Origin: Diphasiastrum complanatum
Taxonomy: Eukaryota > Streptophyta > Lycopodiopsida > Lycopodiales > Lycopodiaceae
Length of the DNA: 64,000 bases
Reading direction: 5' to 3'
Assembly (NCBI GenBank): GCA_029204225.1
Contig: CM055107.1
Location: 8,363,472 to 8,427,471, forward strand
Under the pieces are notes generated by a model that was not told where the DNA came from, searched no databases, and worked only from the letters and a program-made list of their open reading frames with translations. A program made the translations under genes and the position numbers. This document shows, piece by piece, positions 25,286 through 36,599 of this stretch (position 1 is its first letter; each line of letters starts with the position of its first letter).

Positions 25286-26530
25286 TTAACTTCAGGGCAG
25301 ATGGATCCTTCCTTCTCTAAACATGAACAACATGTGTTGGTCCTCAAAACTAAACCTTATACATTAATTGTAGGACAACTCTACAAGCAAGGGTTATATG
25401 AAATTAACCGACGATGTCTTACTGAAGGAGAAATACCCTCTGTAATTTCCCTCACTCATGAAGGTATTGGTGCCGGCCATTTCTCTTCTAAAACAACTGC
25501 TAAAAAAATCCTCTTGGCCGGTTTTTGGTGGCCAACACTCTTCAAGGATACGCACCATTACACTAAGGCTTGTGATGTTTGCCAATGTACAAAACGCTTT
25601 CAAAAAATAGACTACATGCCTTTACACCCCATAACCACTGATCAAGCTTTCCAGAAATGGGGAAGTGACTATGTCAGACCTATTAGTCCTGCTGCTTGAC
25701 ACACACAATCTCGTTACATCATAGTAGCTACGGACTATTGCACCAAATGGGCTGAAGCAAGAGTTGTTCGCAATGCTAACGCTTGTTCTACCGCCAAATT
25801 TCTCTATGAACAGGTTATAGTTTGGTTCGGATGTCCTCTAGAGCTTATCAGTGATAGGGGTACACATTTCCTTAACACTGTCATAGCAAATTTTCTTTCC
25901 AAATTTTTTGTGGTACATCGCAAATGTTCCCCATACTATCTACGCTGCAATGGCCAGGCAGAATCCACCAATAAAATCCTATGTGGAATTCTCACCAAAA
26001 CCGTCGAATCTAGCCGATCTGGTTGGGAACTCAAACTCCATGCTGCTCTCTGGGCTTATCGCACCACCCCGAAGCAAACTACAGGCTTAACCCCTTTACA
26101 GCTCACATATGGCCAAGAAGCCATTATGTCTGTGGAATTCCATATCCCCTCCCTTCGAGTAGCCTATAACCTTGAGCTTGATACTCATCAGAATCTAGCA
26201 AATAAGTTATTCCATCTGGAGCAACTTTGTGAAACACGAAGGATCAGCATCCATGCTCAACAAGTCCACAAACGACGACAAAAAGCATGGCACGATCGAT
26301 CATTGAAACTTAGAGATTTCCAGATTGGAGATAAGGTCCTGCTATACCAGGCCAAAGCCTTTAAAGACAAACTGAAATTTTCTGGCCAAGGACCTTACGT
26401 CATTAAAAAAATCTTTGCCTCTGGATATGTCCAACTCCAAACCCTTCAAGGTGATATCCTCGACACTGTGGTCAATGGGAGTCGACTGAGAAAGTACAAT
26501 GAACCCTGTTTTTATCTTGATATGTATTAG
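25286..26530 (+). pseudogene. Gypsy Q integrase
   Basis: The HHCC zinc finger reads HEGIGAGHFSSKTTAKK...FWWP...CDVCQC (about 25457-25592). The core begins GSDYVRPIS and, after a TGA near 25697, continues YIIVATDYCTKWAEA, LISDRGTHF (second Asp), and YLRCNGQAESTNK (catalytic Glu). The C-terminal part, KAWHDRSLKLRDFQIGDKVLLY...GPYVIKKI, is a usual GPY/F-type ending with no chromodomain. A frame change occurs near 25900. It would insert the element's cDNA. Confidence 0.92.
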
Positions 26531-27310
26531 TTGTTTTCTTTCCTACTGTTTTTTTTCTTCCTTTCAAAAGCTTGTTTTTAGACATAGAGTATTTCTATAG
26601 ACTGTATTGGTATTTACATACAGAATGGATGAATCTAGATTAGCAATGAGATAAGAGATGGAGAGGATAGAAATTCAATAACAATCAAACTTTGTGCTCA
26701 CAGGCCTCCCTCGGGCCGATGGCCACTTAAAACTACTACTTCATCCTCTCCCTGGTTGTTTAGTGACCTAGTACAACTACCTCCCTATCCTTACAACATC
26801 CAAATGATGCACATACAGTAAAATTATTATTGCTTTTGTGAAAAAGCCGTAACCCTCGCCTTTTCTTTTTCAAGTACCAACTACAAAACTCTCAAATTCT
26901 GCTCACTTTTTACCCTGTCTGTTCTTATGCATAGGCTAAGAATCCCAATACTAAGCTCGGCAAGCCTTCGTATGCCTAAAACAATGCACTGGTGCTCTAC
27001 TTCTCGCTCTTTGACGACCATAAACCTCGAACTCTCAAAAACAGTTTTTTTTTAAGTTCTCTTCAACGACTACTTTGTACTATGTACAATCTTTAAGCAC
27101 TCTCCCATACCAAGCTCACATAACAACTATTTTTCTCAAAACCAAAAACCTTATACATATGGCTTCTTCTTTGGCAACCCATGCATGGCCCAGGTTGTCA
27201 TTGACGAGACACATGTCCCGTCGACTTGCCTTGTCACGAGGCCAACTGGTCATAATCAACTTACTGGACCCATAGTACAATAGCTCAATAATTCTACTTT
27301 TATTCTAACT
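26531..27310 (+). other. Gypsy Q 3' untranslated region
   Basis: About 780 non-coding bases between integrase and polypurine tract. Short open frames lack recognisable domains. Tat-like elements often carry extra sequence here. Confidence 0.6.
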
Positions 27311-27324
27311 AAAAGTTGGAGGGA
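27311..27324 (+). other. Gypsy Q polypurine tract
   Basis: AAAAGTTGGAGGGA is purine-rich and placed where the plus-strand primer should be. The following sequence does not match the 5' LTR start (TGTTAGC), so the 3' LTR has been lost or replaced. Confidence 0.6.
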
Positions 27325-27429
27325 TATTGCACCTTTTAGATATTCTTGGGTAGTCATGGAATACATTCATACCAGTTAATTCAACTACAAAGGCTTCAAA
27401 TTTAGTCCAAATCTTTGTTGAAACATTAT

Positions 27430-27765
27430 TTAGGTTGTATAGACTATCAAGTGATATTGTTAGTCACAAAGATTATTGGTCCACAAGTTACTTCTGGTCA
27501 ACACTATTCCATAAACTTCGAATTTCTCTTAGTTTGAGTTCTACTGATAATTATGAATTAGATGGAGAGACTTAAAGAACTAATCAAACTATGGAGGATA
27601 TGTTGAAAACATGTGTGTCACAAGTAATCTCATTGGGTTAATAGAGTTTGCTTATAATAGTAGAAAACATTTTGCTACAAGTTATAGTCTGTTTATGCTT
27701 ATGTATGGTTTTCAACCTAAATCATGGGTTAATGTGGAGATTAACTCTATTAAGATCTAGAAGAT
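27430..27765 (+). pseudogene. Gypsy S: integrase relic
   Basis: Mixed frames give DIVSHKDYWSTSYFWSTLF (second Asp of the core changed or shifted), a degenerate STDNYELDGET in place of STxYHPQTDGQTE, EDMLKTCV, and then IEFAYNSRKHFATSYSLF and LMYGFQPKSW. This is the middle of a gypsy integrase, of the chromovirus-like type by its wording, not the same family as Q. It lies right after Q's polypurine tract. Confidence 0.82.
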
Positions 27766-28750
27766 TGCCAATTTTGAGCTACAAAATATGTTACAATTAT
27801 CATGTGAAAGTGTTCGTAGTGCTTAGTGTTGGGAAATGAGGTGAATGGGCCGATAGTTTGGAGTGTCACGAGACACTACCGACCTGTCAGTAGGTGCTTG
27901 CAGAAGGCTTAGTGATATTAGACCACCGTGTTTAGATCTTCTATCACAACAGATCCAGCTGATTAAACAATGGGTCAGTAGGTGTCAAAGACAACCATAG
28001 ATACAGAGTTTGGAGGCATCTAGGACAATCGTGATTCTATTCTTCTACTCATTTGATACGACACATAAGGAGATTAAAGAGCATTCAATTCACAAAGAGA
28101 AAAGTAGAAACATCAATTACCATACACACATTATATGATAATTCAAATAACTCAAAGTATAATTAAAATGCGCAAATGTACATGAGATTGATGTAAAAGA
28201 AATCTACAGATCAATGTACAAGCCTAGAAGATCAAGTTAGAATTGAACGATAAAAATAGTAAAAATGTCAGTGGCTCGATAGTCCAAATCATATAGATAA
28301 GATAGATCGTCTAATAACATATATTCTGTACTAAGTTGGAAAAATATCTGTGTCTAGCTTATTTAGAATGTGAATCTAACTTTGTTTATATACACAATGT
28401 AGTTACTCTATGATACGTCAGCCTTGGACTAATCATGAAATGAAGTGGGCATGAAGACTCGATAGTAGTAATTGTTGGAATTCGATGCTCAGCCTCAAAT
28501 CCATTTATTAATGAGCATCCTAAAAACTTTACAAAAATCAGAAAACAGAAGGCTCGAGGTTTTCAGAAGATCAAAAAATCCAGTATTGGATTTTTTTGAC
28601 CCAATGTCAAACCTAACAAACAAAGATTTTTTGACCCTGGATCATATCAGATCGAGGCAGAATTATCTGAGTGTCTTCGACCTTGGATCGGGTCGAATCG
28701 GGTTTGATTTTTTCGACCCTGAAAAATTCAACATTGACTATATTTTTTGA
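27766..28750. other. Non-coding, nothing recognised
   Basis: No known domain. A TATA-like TGTATATAAAC on the minus strand at about 28385-28395 gives it some LTR flavour, but no LTR ends are seen. Confidence 0.4.
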
Positions 28751-29677
28751 TGGGAATCGGAATAATTCCTGACATGGATAGCTGGTCACTCTAGGTGTAT
28801 ATGGTTATTGGTTATGCCTCGTCATTCCGGACGTGGTCGTATCAAGTAAATAATAATCATATGAGGGCCCAGACCTATAATTGGACATAGGAGCACATCC
28901 ATAGTGAATGACTGCTTTAATGCAAGAATAGGAGGTCAATAGCTCAATATAGGTTGCATGGGAATCCTAGAGAAAATATTCTCTCTCATGAGGAGAATAT
29001 GTCCATTGGAAACTCGCCCATCCTCCTATTGGAAATTCAGTTTCTTGAGTCTGTTTCTCCTCCTCTCTCTTAGGTTCTTCACTATGGCTTGGGGGCTAGG
29101 TCCAAAAGGAAATTCCAGGAGGGAACTAGGTTTGGATGGATGGTTTTGTTCCACATGTGTCCTTTTGGTTGTTTTGCAACATGATCTAGTTAGATCTTCA
29201 TTTGGTGATCCTTAAAGGATCACCAAATGAAGATCTAACTAGATCATGTTGCAAAACAACCAAAAGGACACACGTGGAGCAAAACCACCCAACCTAGATC
29301 CCTCTTGGAGTTTCCTCCTGGACCTAGCCCCCAAGCCATAGTGAAGAACCTAAGAGAGAGGAGAAGAAACAGGCTCAAGAAACTGAATTTCCAATAGGAG
29401 GATGGGCGAGTTTCCAATGGACATATTCTCCTCATGAGAGAGAATATTCTCTCTAGGATTCCCATGCAACCTATATTGAGCTATTGACCGTCTATTCTTT
29501 CATTAAAGTAGTCATTCACTATGCATGTGCTCCTATGTCCAATTATAGGTCTGGGCCCTCATATGATTATTAATTACTTTATAGGCCAAGCCCAGAATGA
29601 CAAGGCATAACTAATAACCATATACATCTAGAGTGACCAACTATCCACGTCAGGAATTATTTCTATTCCCTTGTACA
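28751..29677. repeat. Near-perfect inverted repeat, about 463-base arms
   Basis: Left arm 28751-29213 and right arm 29215-29677 are reverse complements with only scattered changes and small indels; the centre is the single base 29214. The innermost bases, GGTGATCCTT and AAGGATCACC, pair perfectly. Similar short open frames at 28958-29215 (+) and 29244-29465 (-) are the same sequence read from each arm and are not good gene candidates. A diverged relative of the outer arm lies at 62750-63110, so the arms come from a dispersed LTR-like repeat. A transcript crossing it would fold into one long hairpin. Confidence 0.93.
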
Positions 29678-31669
29678 GGGCATGGACGTAACACAAACAT
29701 TAAAACATTGAATTATTGTTGACAGATCCTCTGCTCCAGAGGACCTGTTGTTTTCTCGTTTCTCTGATTCTTTCTACTTCTTCAAAACCGTTTCTGCCTG
29801 TTACCAGACTTAAAGGCATTCGTTAGATGTCTTCTTGATTTAACAATGCCAACTCAGGCAAAAGGGATAGAGTGTCGTTTAGTATTTTCTTTATGTCCTG
29901 CCTGTCAGAGGACTACTCAGGGACGTTGCTCTTGAACGCACTTACATTCTACATGGATGCAAGCCAAGAACGCTCATTCACAGATCAGCATACAAATCAA
30001 TGAACGTTTTTTAGATTCTACAGCTACCTACACTTAAAACGGACTGAAATCAGAGCCTACACTACATTAACACCGAGATACCTTGCATAAATTGACAAAA
30101 CAAGAAACAAGAAACTAATCTACAACATGTTAGAAGTCCAAGAATCAAAAAACCAACCAGCCTTTTGATTCTTGGACATCCCAAGAACATCAAGAACTGG
30201 ATTGTACAAAGATATGCAAGAATCACACCACAGATCCAGCCTATTTAGTTTACTTGAATGCTGGCTTCTACATTAATCCACAAGAAAACAAGAAAGCTAA
30301 TCCACAACTAGAAAATCCACAACCACACACAATATGAATGGAAGGGCATGATCATAGGGGCATCACTCAAGAAAACCATCATGATCAAGGAGCTTAGTGT
30401 AGCATCAAACTCATGGAAAATCTTCTTATTAAGCATGGAGTAGATACAATGCAAAAGCTTCTCTTCACAAAGAGAGAGTCTCTTGAATAAGCAAGAGAGC
30501 TCCTTAGGTGGCATCCTAGTGGAATTTCCACATTTCACAAATTACAAGTGGAATAATGCTCTCCACTAGAAGTCACCATCAAAAGGTGGCTCACTCTACT
30601 TTCTTTAAGAGGGGCCTACTTGCATTTATTATATTTGCTTAGAAACACTAGTTCCTACATGGTCATTCCATCTTTTGGGATTCACCATGAGGCTTACACA
30701 GTTCTTGCATGTCTTTCCTAGCTAGTATTTCTCGACTCTCATACTCGGCTCTCAGTCTTCATTAGTCTCGTCTTCTCAGAGACCTCCTCGGTCTAAGGTG
30801 AGAGTTGCTCTTGAGTTGCTCTGTCAGAGTATCTTGGAGATTCGTCAGAATCAGCCAACAATTATCAGACAAATAATCAGTCGCGAAGAATTACAGAAAT
30901 GCATATATTCTGAGACGAAGCTAAATGCAATAAGAAGATAATATTGATTCAATATGAAAATGAAACAGATGTAAATGAGTACAACAAGTTGTAGATCAAA
31001 GCTGCGTACTCTAAGCTATCTCTGAATGGCTAAATATAAGTCTGAATTAAGCACAACTACTGATAAGCAGTAAGCGCAATAGCAATCTCTAATCAACTTT
31101 AAGAAATTAAGCTAGAATGCTCAAGAGTGTTCAAGCTCGTAGGCTTGAGAGAGAGAACGCTAACTATTCAATACTTGATTATTGATTTTCATAATTCAAA
31201 TCCTTGTGATGTAGGAATATGAACAACTATTTATACTAAGCAATTAGGTCGCCAAATGTATCATTTAGTTGGTTGTGATGTGTTGGCATCCATCCAGTTA
31301 GGACTTCTCATAAACTACTTGCTAATGAATTAATGCAAGTCAGTGGCTTTGGGTCATAAACAGTCTATCTGCAGATTTGAACGTAAATTGTCTCTCTGCA
31401 AAAATGAATGTAAACTGTCATGCAAAAAATGCAAATGTCTTCACCAATGTCATTTCCTTAACATTTGAGACATCTGACATTTTGCGAGAAAGCCAAAGTG
31501 AGAGAAAATTTCAAAAGACGAAAATCCCAAAAATGCCGACATTGTGAGCCATTTTTGAGTAGTTATGTAGACTGTGTAAAAACACAAAGAAATCTATAGG
31601 TCTGGATAAAAATTGGACAAAGATTAAAATGTCGATTAGTCAGTTAGTAGGAGAATAATCTAACACCAA
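29678..31669. other. Non-coding, possible LTR remnants
   Basis: No protein family recognised; a 76-codon minus frame at 30308-30538 has no known motif. A small hairpin is listed separately. AGTATAAATAG on the minus strand at about 31227-31237 looks like an LTR TATA box, and the phrase AATAATCAGTCGCGAAGAA near 30870 resembles text near 9540, hinting at a shared old LTR. Confidence 0.4.
30136..30177. other. 15-base-pair perfect hairpin
   Basis: GTCCAAGAATCAAAA (30136-30150) is followed, after a 12-base loop, by its exact reverse complement TTTTGATTCTTGGAC (30163-30177). No transcript evidence is available, and the stem is short for a plant microRNA precursor. Confidence 0.75.
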
Positions 31670-32165
31670 AGTTATGATGTTAAGTGCCAATCTTCCTAAA
31701 TTATTTTGGGATCAAGTCTTGTTGTGTGCTAACTTTCTATGCAATAGGTGGCCGAGTGCTATATTGGATGGAAGAACAACTTCTGAGATGCTATTCAAGA
31801 GGAGGCTGAGTGTCAAGTTTTTAGAACTTTTGGCACTTGTTGCTATGTCAATATAGCTCTTGATGATAGGACAAAGGAGGATCCATCTTCAAGGAAAGGT
31901 ATATTTGTTGGACATAGTGAGGTGAGTAAACCCTACAAGGTTTACATTCCTACTACTAATAAGGTGATTACTGGTAGAGATGTCATTTTTTATGAGGGGA
32001 ATATTCCAAAAGTGTCTTCAAGCAATGATGGTGTGGATGGATCTAACAATCTTGATGTTGATGTTATGGATCCTACTTTAGATGGTCATGATGAAGGACC
32101 TTCATAAAGTCCAAACCCAACAAGGGAAAGAAAAACACCTTCAAGACTCACATATGATGAGAATA
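31670..32165 (+). pseudogene. Copia U: integrase end and linker relic
   Basis: MMLSANLPKLFWDQVLLCAN, then frame-shifted GIFVGHSEVSKPYKVYIP, TNKVITGRDVIFYEGNIPKV and the acidic linker up to GHDEGPS, a stop, and TPSRLTYDE. It matches copia E (13.2-13.8 kb) almost word for word, so it is the same family in the opposite orientation. The upstream integrase core and everything after the linker are missing. Confidence 0.9.
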
Positions 32166-32189
32166 GTAAGAAGTGGAAGTGACTCATTT

Positions 32190-32469
32190 GGCATCCTTCA
32201 CATCCAATTTGTAATTAGCTCTCATACAAGGATCAAGCTTGTAAAGCCTACCATCTCTAATCCCTTTGGCAATGAAATTTCCATTCTTGATGATAAAGCA
32301 AGCATTGCAACCAAACTTGACATCACATCCATTGTCAACCAATGAGTCACACTCAATAAGTTTCTAGATATTGAAGGAACATACAAGACATTTTGAGGTT
32401 TTGCTCTTCTCTTTGATTCAAGCCAAATAGAAATGATTCCTATTCCAAGAATCTTACATTTAGCACCAT
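32190..32469 (-). pseudogene. Copia V: protease to GAG-pre-integrase relic
   Basis: The minus reading gives CKILGIGIISIWLESKRRAK, NVLYVPSISRNLLSV, then, shifted, a Gly-Cys-rich NGCDVKFGCNACFI-like phrase and IAKGIRDGRLYKLD. This is the region between the copia protease and the integrase zinc finger. The domain itself is not complete. It faces copia U head to head and is cut on its right by LTR M. Confidence 0.8.
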
Positions 32470-33194
32470 TGTTGGAGGGTTTGCGGCGCCCAAGGAAACC
32501 CTAACCCTAGCTAATAAGTGAGACGGATTTGGCACCCTACGCGTGTAAGTCCAACCCGATAATCACGTAGAGATTTGATTGATTAGAAAGTCCATAAAAG
32601 GAATTTAGGTCTTTTTTGCGGGACTTTTATTGTTGCAGGGCCTAAATGTCAAGTTAGTGAATAAAGTTGGGTTTCCCTCCAATTTTGATGTTCTCACACT
32701 TTTTTAAATTTGAATAATTAGGGAGGTAGAAATGGACCAGTAGGATTCAGAGGCCAAGGTCCTCCTCTCTACTATAAAAAGGGACCAACTCGAGTTCCTA
32801 CCCATGTTCATTTCCTCATTTCAATAAAGTAGATTGGTTCTCCTCAGAAATGGATTGATGAATGTCCTTGCTCATCTTCTTTCCTTCTCCATCTCTCATG
32901 CTTTCTCTGGTTTTTGCTAATTGTTGGATCTGAATATTATTATACTTTTTATGAGAGAGAAAGAGAGAGAGAGAGAAGAGTAAGCTATCTTTGTTGTAGA
33001 TGCGTAGTGTTAATGGATTGTAGTGTTAATAGATAGAGTTAATGGATGTAGAGTTAGATTTGGATCTTCCATTCATGCTGAAATCTGAACTAAACTATCG
33101 CTCTCATGGGAACAAACCTATGCATGACAACTAACTTCGTCTCTTTGATGCTAGATTGACTAGATCTTGGATTCAAGGAAAGAGACCCATTACA
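32470..33194 (+). mobile_element. Gypsy M 5' LTR (725 bases)
   Basis: It starts TGTTGGAGGG and ends CCCATTACA. A TATA box ACTATAAAAA (32771-32780) is followed about 50 bases later by AATAAA (32823-32828), a neat promoter-to-polyadenylation layout of U3-R-U5. A GA-rich run is at about 32951-32980. The end is set by the primer site two to three bases on. Confidence 0.85.
32771..32780 (+). promoter_or_regulatory. LTR TATA box, gypsy M
   Basis: ACTATAAAAA, in the expected middle of the LTR, upstream of the AATAAA at 32823. Confidence 0.6.
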
Positions 33195-33195
33195 A

Positions 33196-33212
33196 TTTTG
33201 GCGCCGTTTCCT
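33196..33212 (+). other. Gypsy M primer-binding site
   Basis: TTTTGGCGCCGTTTCCT shortly after the LTR end; the Tat/Athila-like class, variant at its distal part. Confidence 0.82.
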
Positions 33213-34429
33213 GAGAGCTACGCCAATTTTTAGTTTGCAGCATAATTGTTGGATGGTTAGCTTGCATTAGACATCTTGTCGTGGCATGAATAATGTTAGA
33301 TTTGCATTTAGGATTAGTTTGGAATTGATTTTGCTTCATTTGAGTGGATTTGCTTGTTTGAAATCTAATTTAATTGTTAAACAGAGAAAGCTATTCATAT
33401 CATCAATCTTAAGATCCATTTGAATATGAGATATAAGATAAAATAGCAAAAATCGGTCAAATCTGTCAGATTTGGTCAAAAAAGAGACAAAAAACGTCAT
33501 CAGAGCTGATAACTATTTATCCTCTTCTAGGAAACCTTTGCCGAGTTGCAGACACCTTCGGTTTTGTTTACAAAACCTTCAGTTTGAAGGGCGAAGATTA
33601 ATTCCCAGCAGATTTTCAGAAACATCAGAAAAACTGCAAAAAACCACCCAAAAAATCACCAAAACCCTAAAATATAGGAAAAGAACCTTCGTCTAATTCA
33701 CTGTACATAGGTGTGATCTACTGCCAGGTCGATGAATAATAATACCAAAAATAGAAAGGCTTTCAGAGGATCAGTTGTCATATTGCCATATTTTTTGTCA
33801 AAAAAGTCACTTTTTTGCAAAAATACCAATATTACTCTTGATCCTTTGCCAGAACCTTTGCCGAATTTTCAAAACATTCTATTTATAGTAAAATACTATT
33901 TTTGAGTTCGGCAAAGATTCTTCTTGATCGGATCACAGAAAATCTTGAATTTTACCCTCGCCAAACTACAAAAACTATATTTTCTTGTGTCAGAAATCTT
34001 CGTCCAGTTTTCCATAGTTTTATCTATGTCAGATCTTTCATTTGAAAGGTCGACGAAGGTTATTTCCCAAGAAATTTTCAAAAACATTGTTCAGAGAAGT
34101 TTTTTTTTTTTCTTCCCAAAATAGCATTGTTGAACCTTCGCCGAGCCAACCTTCGCCTAGTGAACCTTCGCCAGCCCTATTTTTAGTTTCTAATTTTCCA
34201 GATCAAGTCTCTGTCAAAATTTGGATCAAATCTGATATATTCTGATTTGGATTCTTAGAGATTTATCATTTTTGAGAAGTATCAATTGATTGAATTTCAA
34301 AATCTTTTTCATGATATAGAATCAGATTTTTAAAAAGAGGAATAGATCTAGCAGATCTGATTTGAGATAATTTTTTGATTGAAAAATCTAGATCCAATCT
34401 CATTGTCTGCTTGATTTGAAGTTGTAAAT
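33213..34429 (+). other. Gypsy M leader
   Basis: A long untranslated leader, rich in the phrase CTTCGCC/CTTTGCCGA (near 33540, 33860, 34137, 34152 and 34166). Short frames inside have no recognisable domain. Confidence 0.6.
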
Positions 34430-36222
34430 ATGGATGCCCTTGGAGGTGTTCCACAGGAAGTCAATTCAATCATTGTTAGAAAAGCACCTCGTTTGGATCT
34501 ACCCAAATATAATGGATTAACAGATCCACTTAGATTTCTTCAGATCTATGCTGAATCCTGTGAAGTCTATGGCGAGATTTATCCTCAAGATAAACTTAAG
34601 CTGTTTCATATGGCCTTAACAGGCGCAGCACAAGATTGGTACTATAATCAAGATGAAACTGAACGTACAGATTGGGAGGTTGTGAAACGAGCCCTCATCA
34701 CACGGTTCAAATCATGAAAGTTTATGAAAGACCCTTTTCTACTTTTAAGTAAAATTAAAATGAGAAAGCAGAAAATGGTTCGAGATTACATTGAATGGGT
34801 GAAACGCCTCAGATCTGAATGCGAACCTGAGCTGATTAACAAAAATGCCATGATTATGTGATTTTTGTCAAGTCTACCTAAACGGATCAGACGTGAGCTG
34901 AAATGCCATAATGAATATGCACTCTTGCAAAATGCTATAGACGATGCAATTCGGGAGGAGGATGAAGAGTCAGATAATGAGCCAAATATCAGTATGTTGC
35001 CTTATGCAGCAGGGCAGACTACTACAACATGAGAAGATCAAAGCATTGGAAAATTTTCACGGACAAGCGAACAAGGAACCTGAGAAGTTTGCGAAGACTT
35101 TTCCTACCAGGGAAAATGTCTGGTGTTCTATTTGTACAGGAAATCACATAGTGAATGAGTGTCCTCAGTTGAAAAAATGAATGAAAATCAATGTTTGCCA
35201 CCTGTGTAATTCACCTGACCATGAGACTGCTTCTTGCAACTTCAACCCTCAAGTAATTCAGCAACGGTATGCCCAAATGGGATATCGAGAACCACAGTAT
35301 GGAGGAAATCTAGCAACAAGACCGCGACAATCTGCTCTTGGATACCCGGAACGTTTAGCTTTACCTGTCCCACCATAGCACTTCGCTCCTCCTGCTAGTT
35401 TGATGGAACTAGAACCTTACGGAAGTGCTGAGCAATGGAACTACGGTAATGATCAAGAAGGTGGATCTTCAGAACAGTATGCTATTTATGTTGTCGCTCA
35501 ACAACAAGCCTCTAGAAATTGGACTAGAGCACCACTTGGATGTTTGCATTGTGGAGAAAATCACAGAGTTGCAGAATGTCCAAATAAAAAAAAATTTGTA
35601 CCATTCTGTCATGACTGTGGTTATGGGCATTGCTATAAAGACTGTCCAGCAAGACCGAAGCCACCACCAGCTACAACACCTGTAAATTTGATAATAATCA
35701 AGCAAAGACCAGTAGCTCAGAATAAACCAAATGCACCCTTGATGGTGGTCACCAGAGCACAGAAGTAGAAAGAACCAATAGTGGATCCAATATCTGCTGA
35801 TTCTATACCGTTGAATGATATACCAACAACATCGGGAGTCTATCCAAATCTTAATGCAGAAAAACAAAGATATTAGAATATGAGACAGTGGATTAAACAT
35901 CTACAAGAAGAAGAGGAGCTCGAAGCTGCTAAAGCAACAACTGAAGTTCATTCTTCACCATTGCAACCTCCAAGAAATTTACGTACGGATATGAATGATC
36001 AGTTACATCTTCATGAAGAACCCTTGAAGATGACTGAACCGGAAGCACCGCAAACAGACCTGCTCATGAACATTTTGTCTAGCAAGATCAATATTTCATT
36101 GGGAGAGTTCATGAAGTTGGTGCCAAAGGCAAGAGAAGTATTAGCGCAAAAGTTAGCTCAAGAAGAATCAAAAGTCCATCAGGAGGCACTTTTTTGTGCT
36201 GGATTTAAAGAATCTAATTAGG
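34430..36222 (+). pseudogene. Gypsy M gag with four zinc-knuckle motifs
   Basis: Starting at MDALGGVPQEVNSII, a capsid-like stretch (LPKYNGLTDPLRFLQIY, FHMALTGAAQDWYY, VVKRALITRF) is broken by TGA at 34715-34717 and another stop near 34860. After a frame change near 35000 one frame continues to 36222 through four more stops (about 35178, 35376, 35766 and 35874). It carries four knuckles: CSICTGNHIVNEC (35124-35162), CHLCNSPDHETASC (35196-35237), CLHCGENHRVAEC (35541-35579) and CHDCGYGHCYKDC (35607-35645). Three of the four have CX2CX3HX4C spacing. The end, LMNILSSKINISLGEFMKLV, is the usual lead-in to the protease, which is missing. Confidence 0.88.
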
Positions 36223-36440
36223 TCTCTAAAGAAATAAAATGTTTCTATTTACAAAGCCTTGCTAGCTTTCAGCCCTCAACCTTACAAACTAGTTCGCGAA
36301 CTCGAAAATCTGGAGACACGAAACACGAAGAATTTTGCAAACATGAAAGTCAAAGGAAACGAAGACGAATGGTTCGTGAACACGAAAGTCAAAGGAGACA
36401 ATCACGAACGGTTCGCAAACATGAAAGACTTATGAACGAG
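36223..36440 (+). other. Junction of gypsy M and copia B
   Basis: Non-coding sequence rich in CGAACTCGAAA-like phrases, similar in style to 9280-9370. It includes a 39-base tandem repeat (36341-36428). Probably the leader of copia B. Confidence 0.45.
36341..36428. repeat. 39-base tandem repeat
   Basis: Units start at 36341 (ACATGAAAGTCAAAGG), 36380 (ACACGAAAGTCAAAGG) and, partly, 36419 (ACATGAAAGAC). The first two differ at several bases. Confidence 0.85.
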
Positions 36441-36599
36441 AATATTTTGTGGTTTGGCACAAGATTTCTTTGCGGTCCAGTACGAGAAAAAGGCAAACGA
36501 GCTAAACAAATCCAATGGTGGAAATGAAACCAACGACGCGACACAAAAAATGTCGCGAAACTCGTTTTGCCCTCACGCTCCAAAGAATACCCACAAAGA

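Larger units (their letters stand above)
20189..27324 (+). mobile_element. Gypsy Q: Tat-like Ty3/gypsy retrotransposon, no 3' LTR
   Basis: 5' LTR (20189-21018), TTGGCGCCG-type primer-binding site, long leader, C-terminal gag, protease, RT, RNase H, integrase, a 3' untranslated stretch and a polypurine tract at 27311-27324. The Ty3/gypsy order (RT before integrase), the primer site and the lack of a chromodomain point to the Tat/Athila side of plant gypsy. Gag is missing its N-terminal two thirds, and no 3' LTR follows the polypurine tract. It interrupts copia D. Gag relatives are N (43.7 kb) and, more distantly, M (34.4 kb). Confidence 0.92.
32470..36222 (+). mobile_element. Gypsy M: LTR plus gag, 3' truncated
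   Basis: 5' LTR (32470-33194), TTGGCGCCG-type primer-binding site, a leader of about 1.2 kb and a long gag region ending at 36222, where copia B leader sequence follows. No protease, RT, integrase or 3' LTR is present. The primer site and gag style are those of gypsy Q and N. Confidence 0.88.

Noticed and set aside
27075..27275. 66-codon frame after gypsy Q integrase as an accessory gene
   Set aside because: No recognisable motif, and it sits in the 3' untranslated part with no sister copy to compare.
28958..29465. Two matching frames of 85 and 73 codons as a possible conserved gene pair
   Set aside because: They are the same DNA read from opposite arms of the inverted repeat, so their likeness is not evidence of coding.
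28751..29677. The inverted repeat as a classic DNA transposon or MITE
   Set aside because: No short terminal inverted repeats with a flanking target duplication were found, and a single-copy relative at 62750 looks LTR-like.
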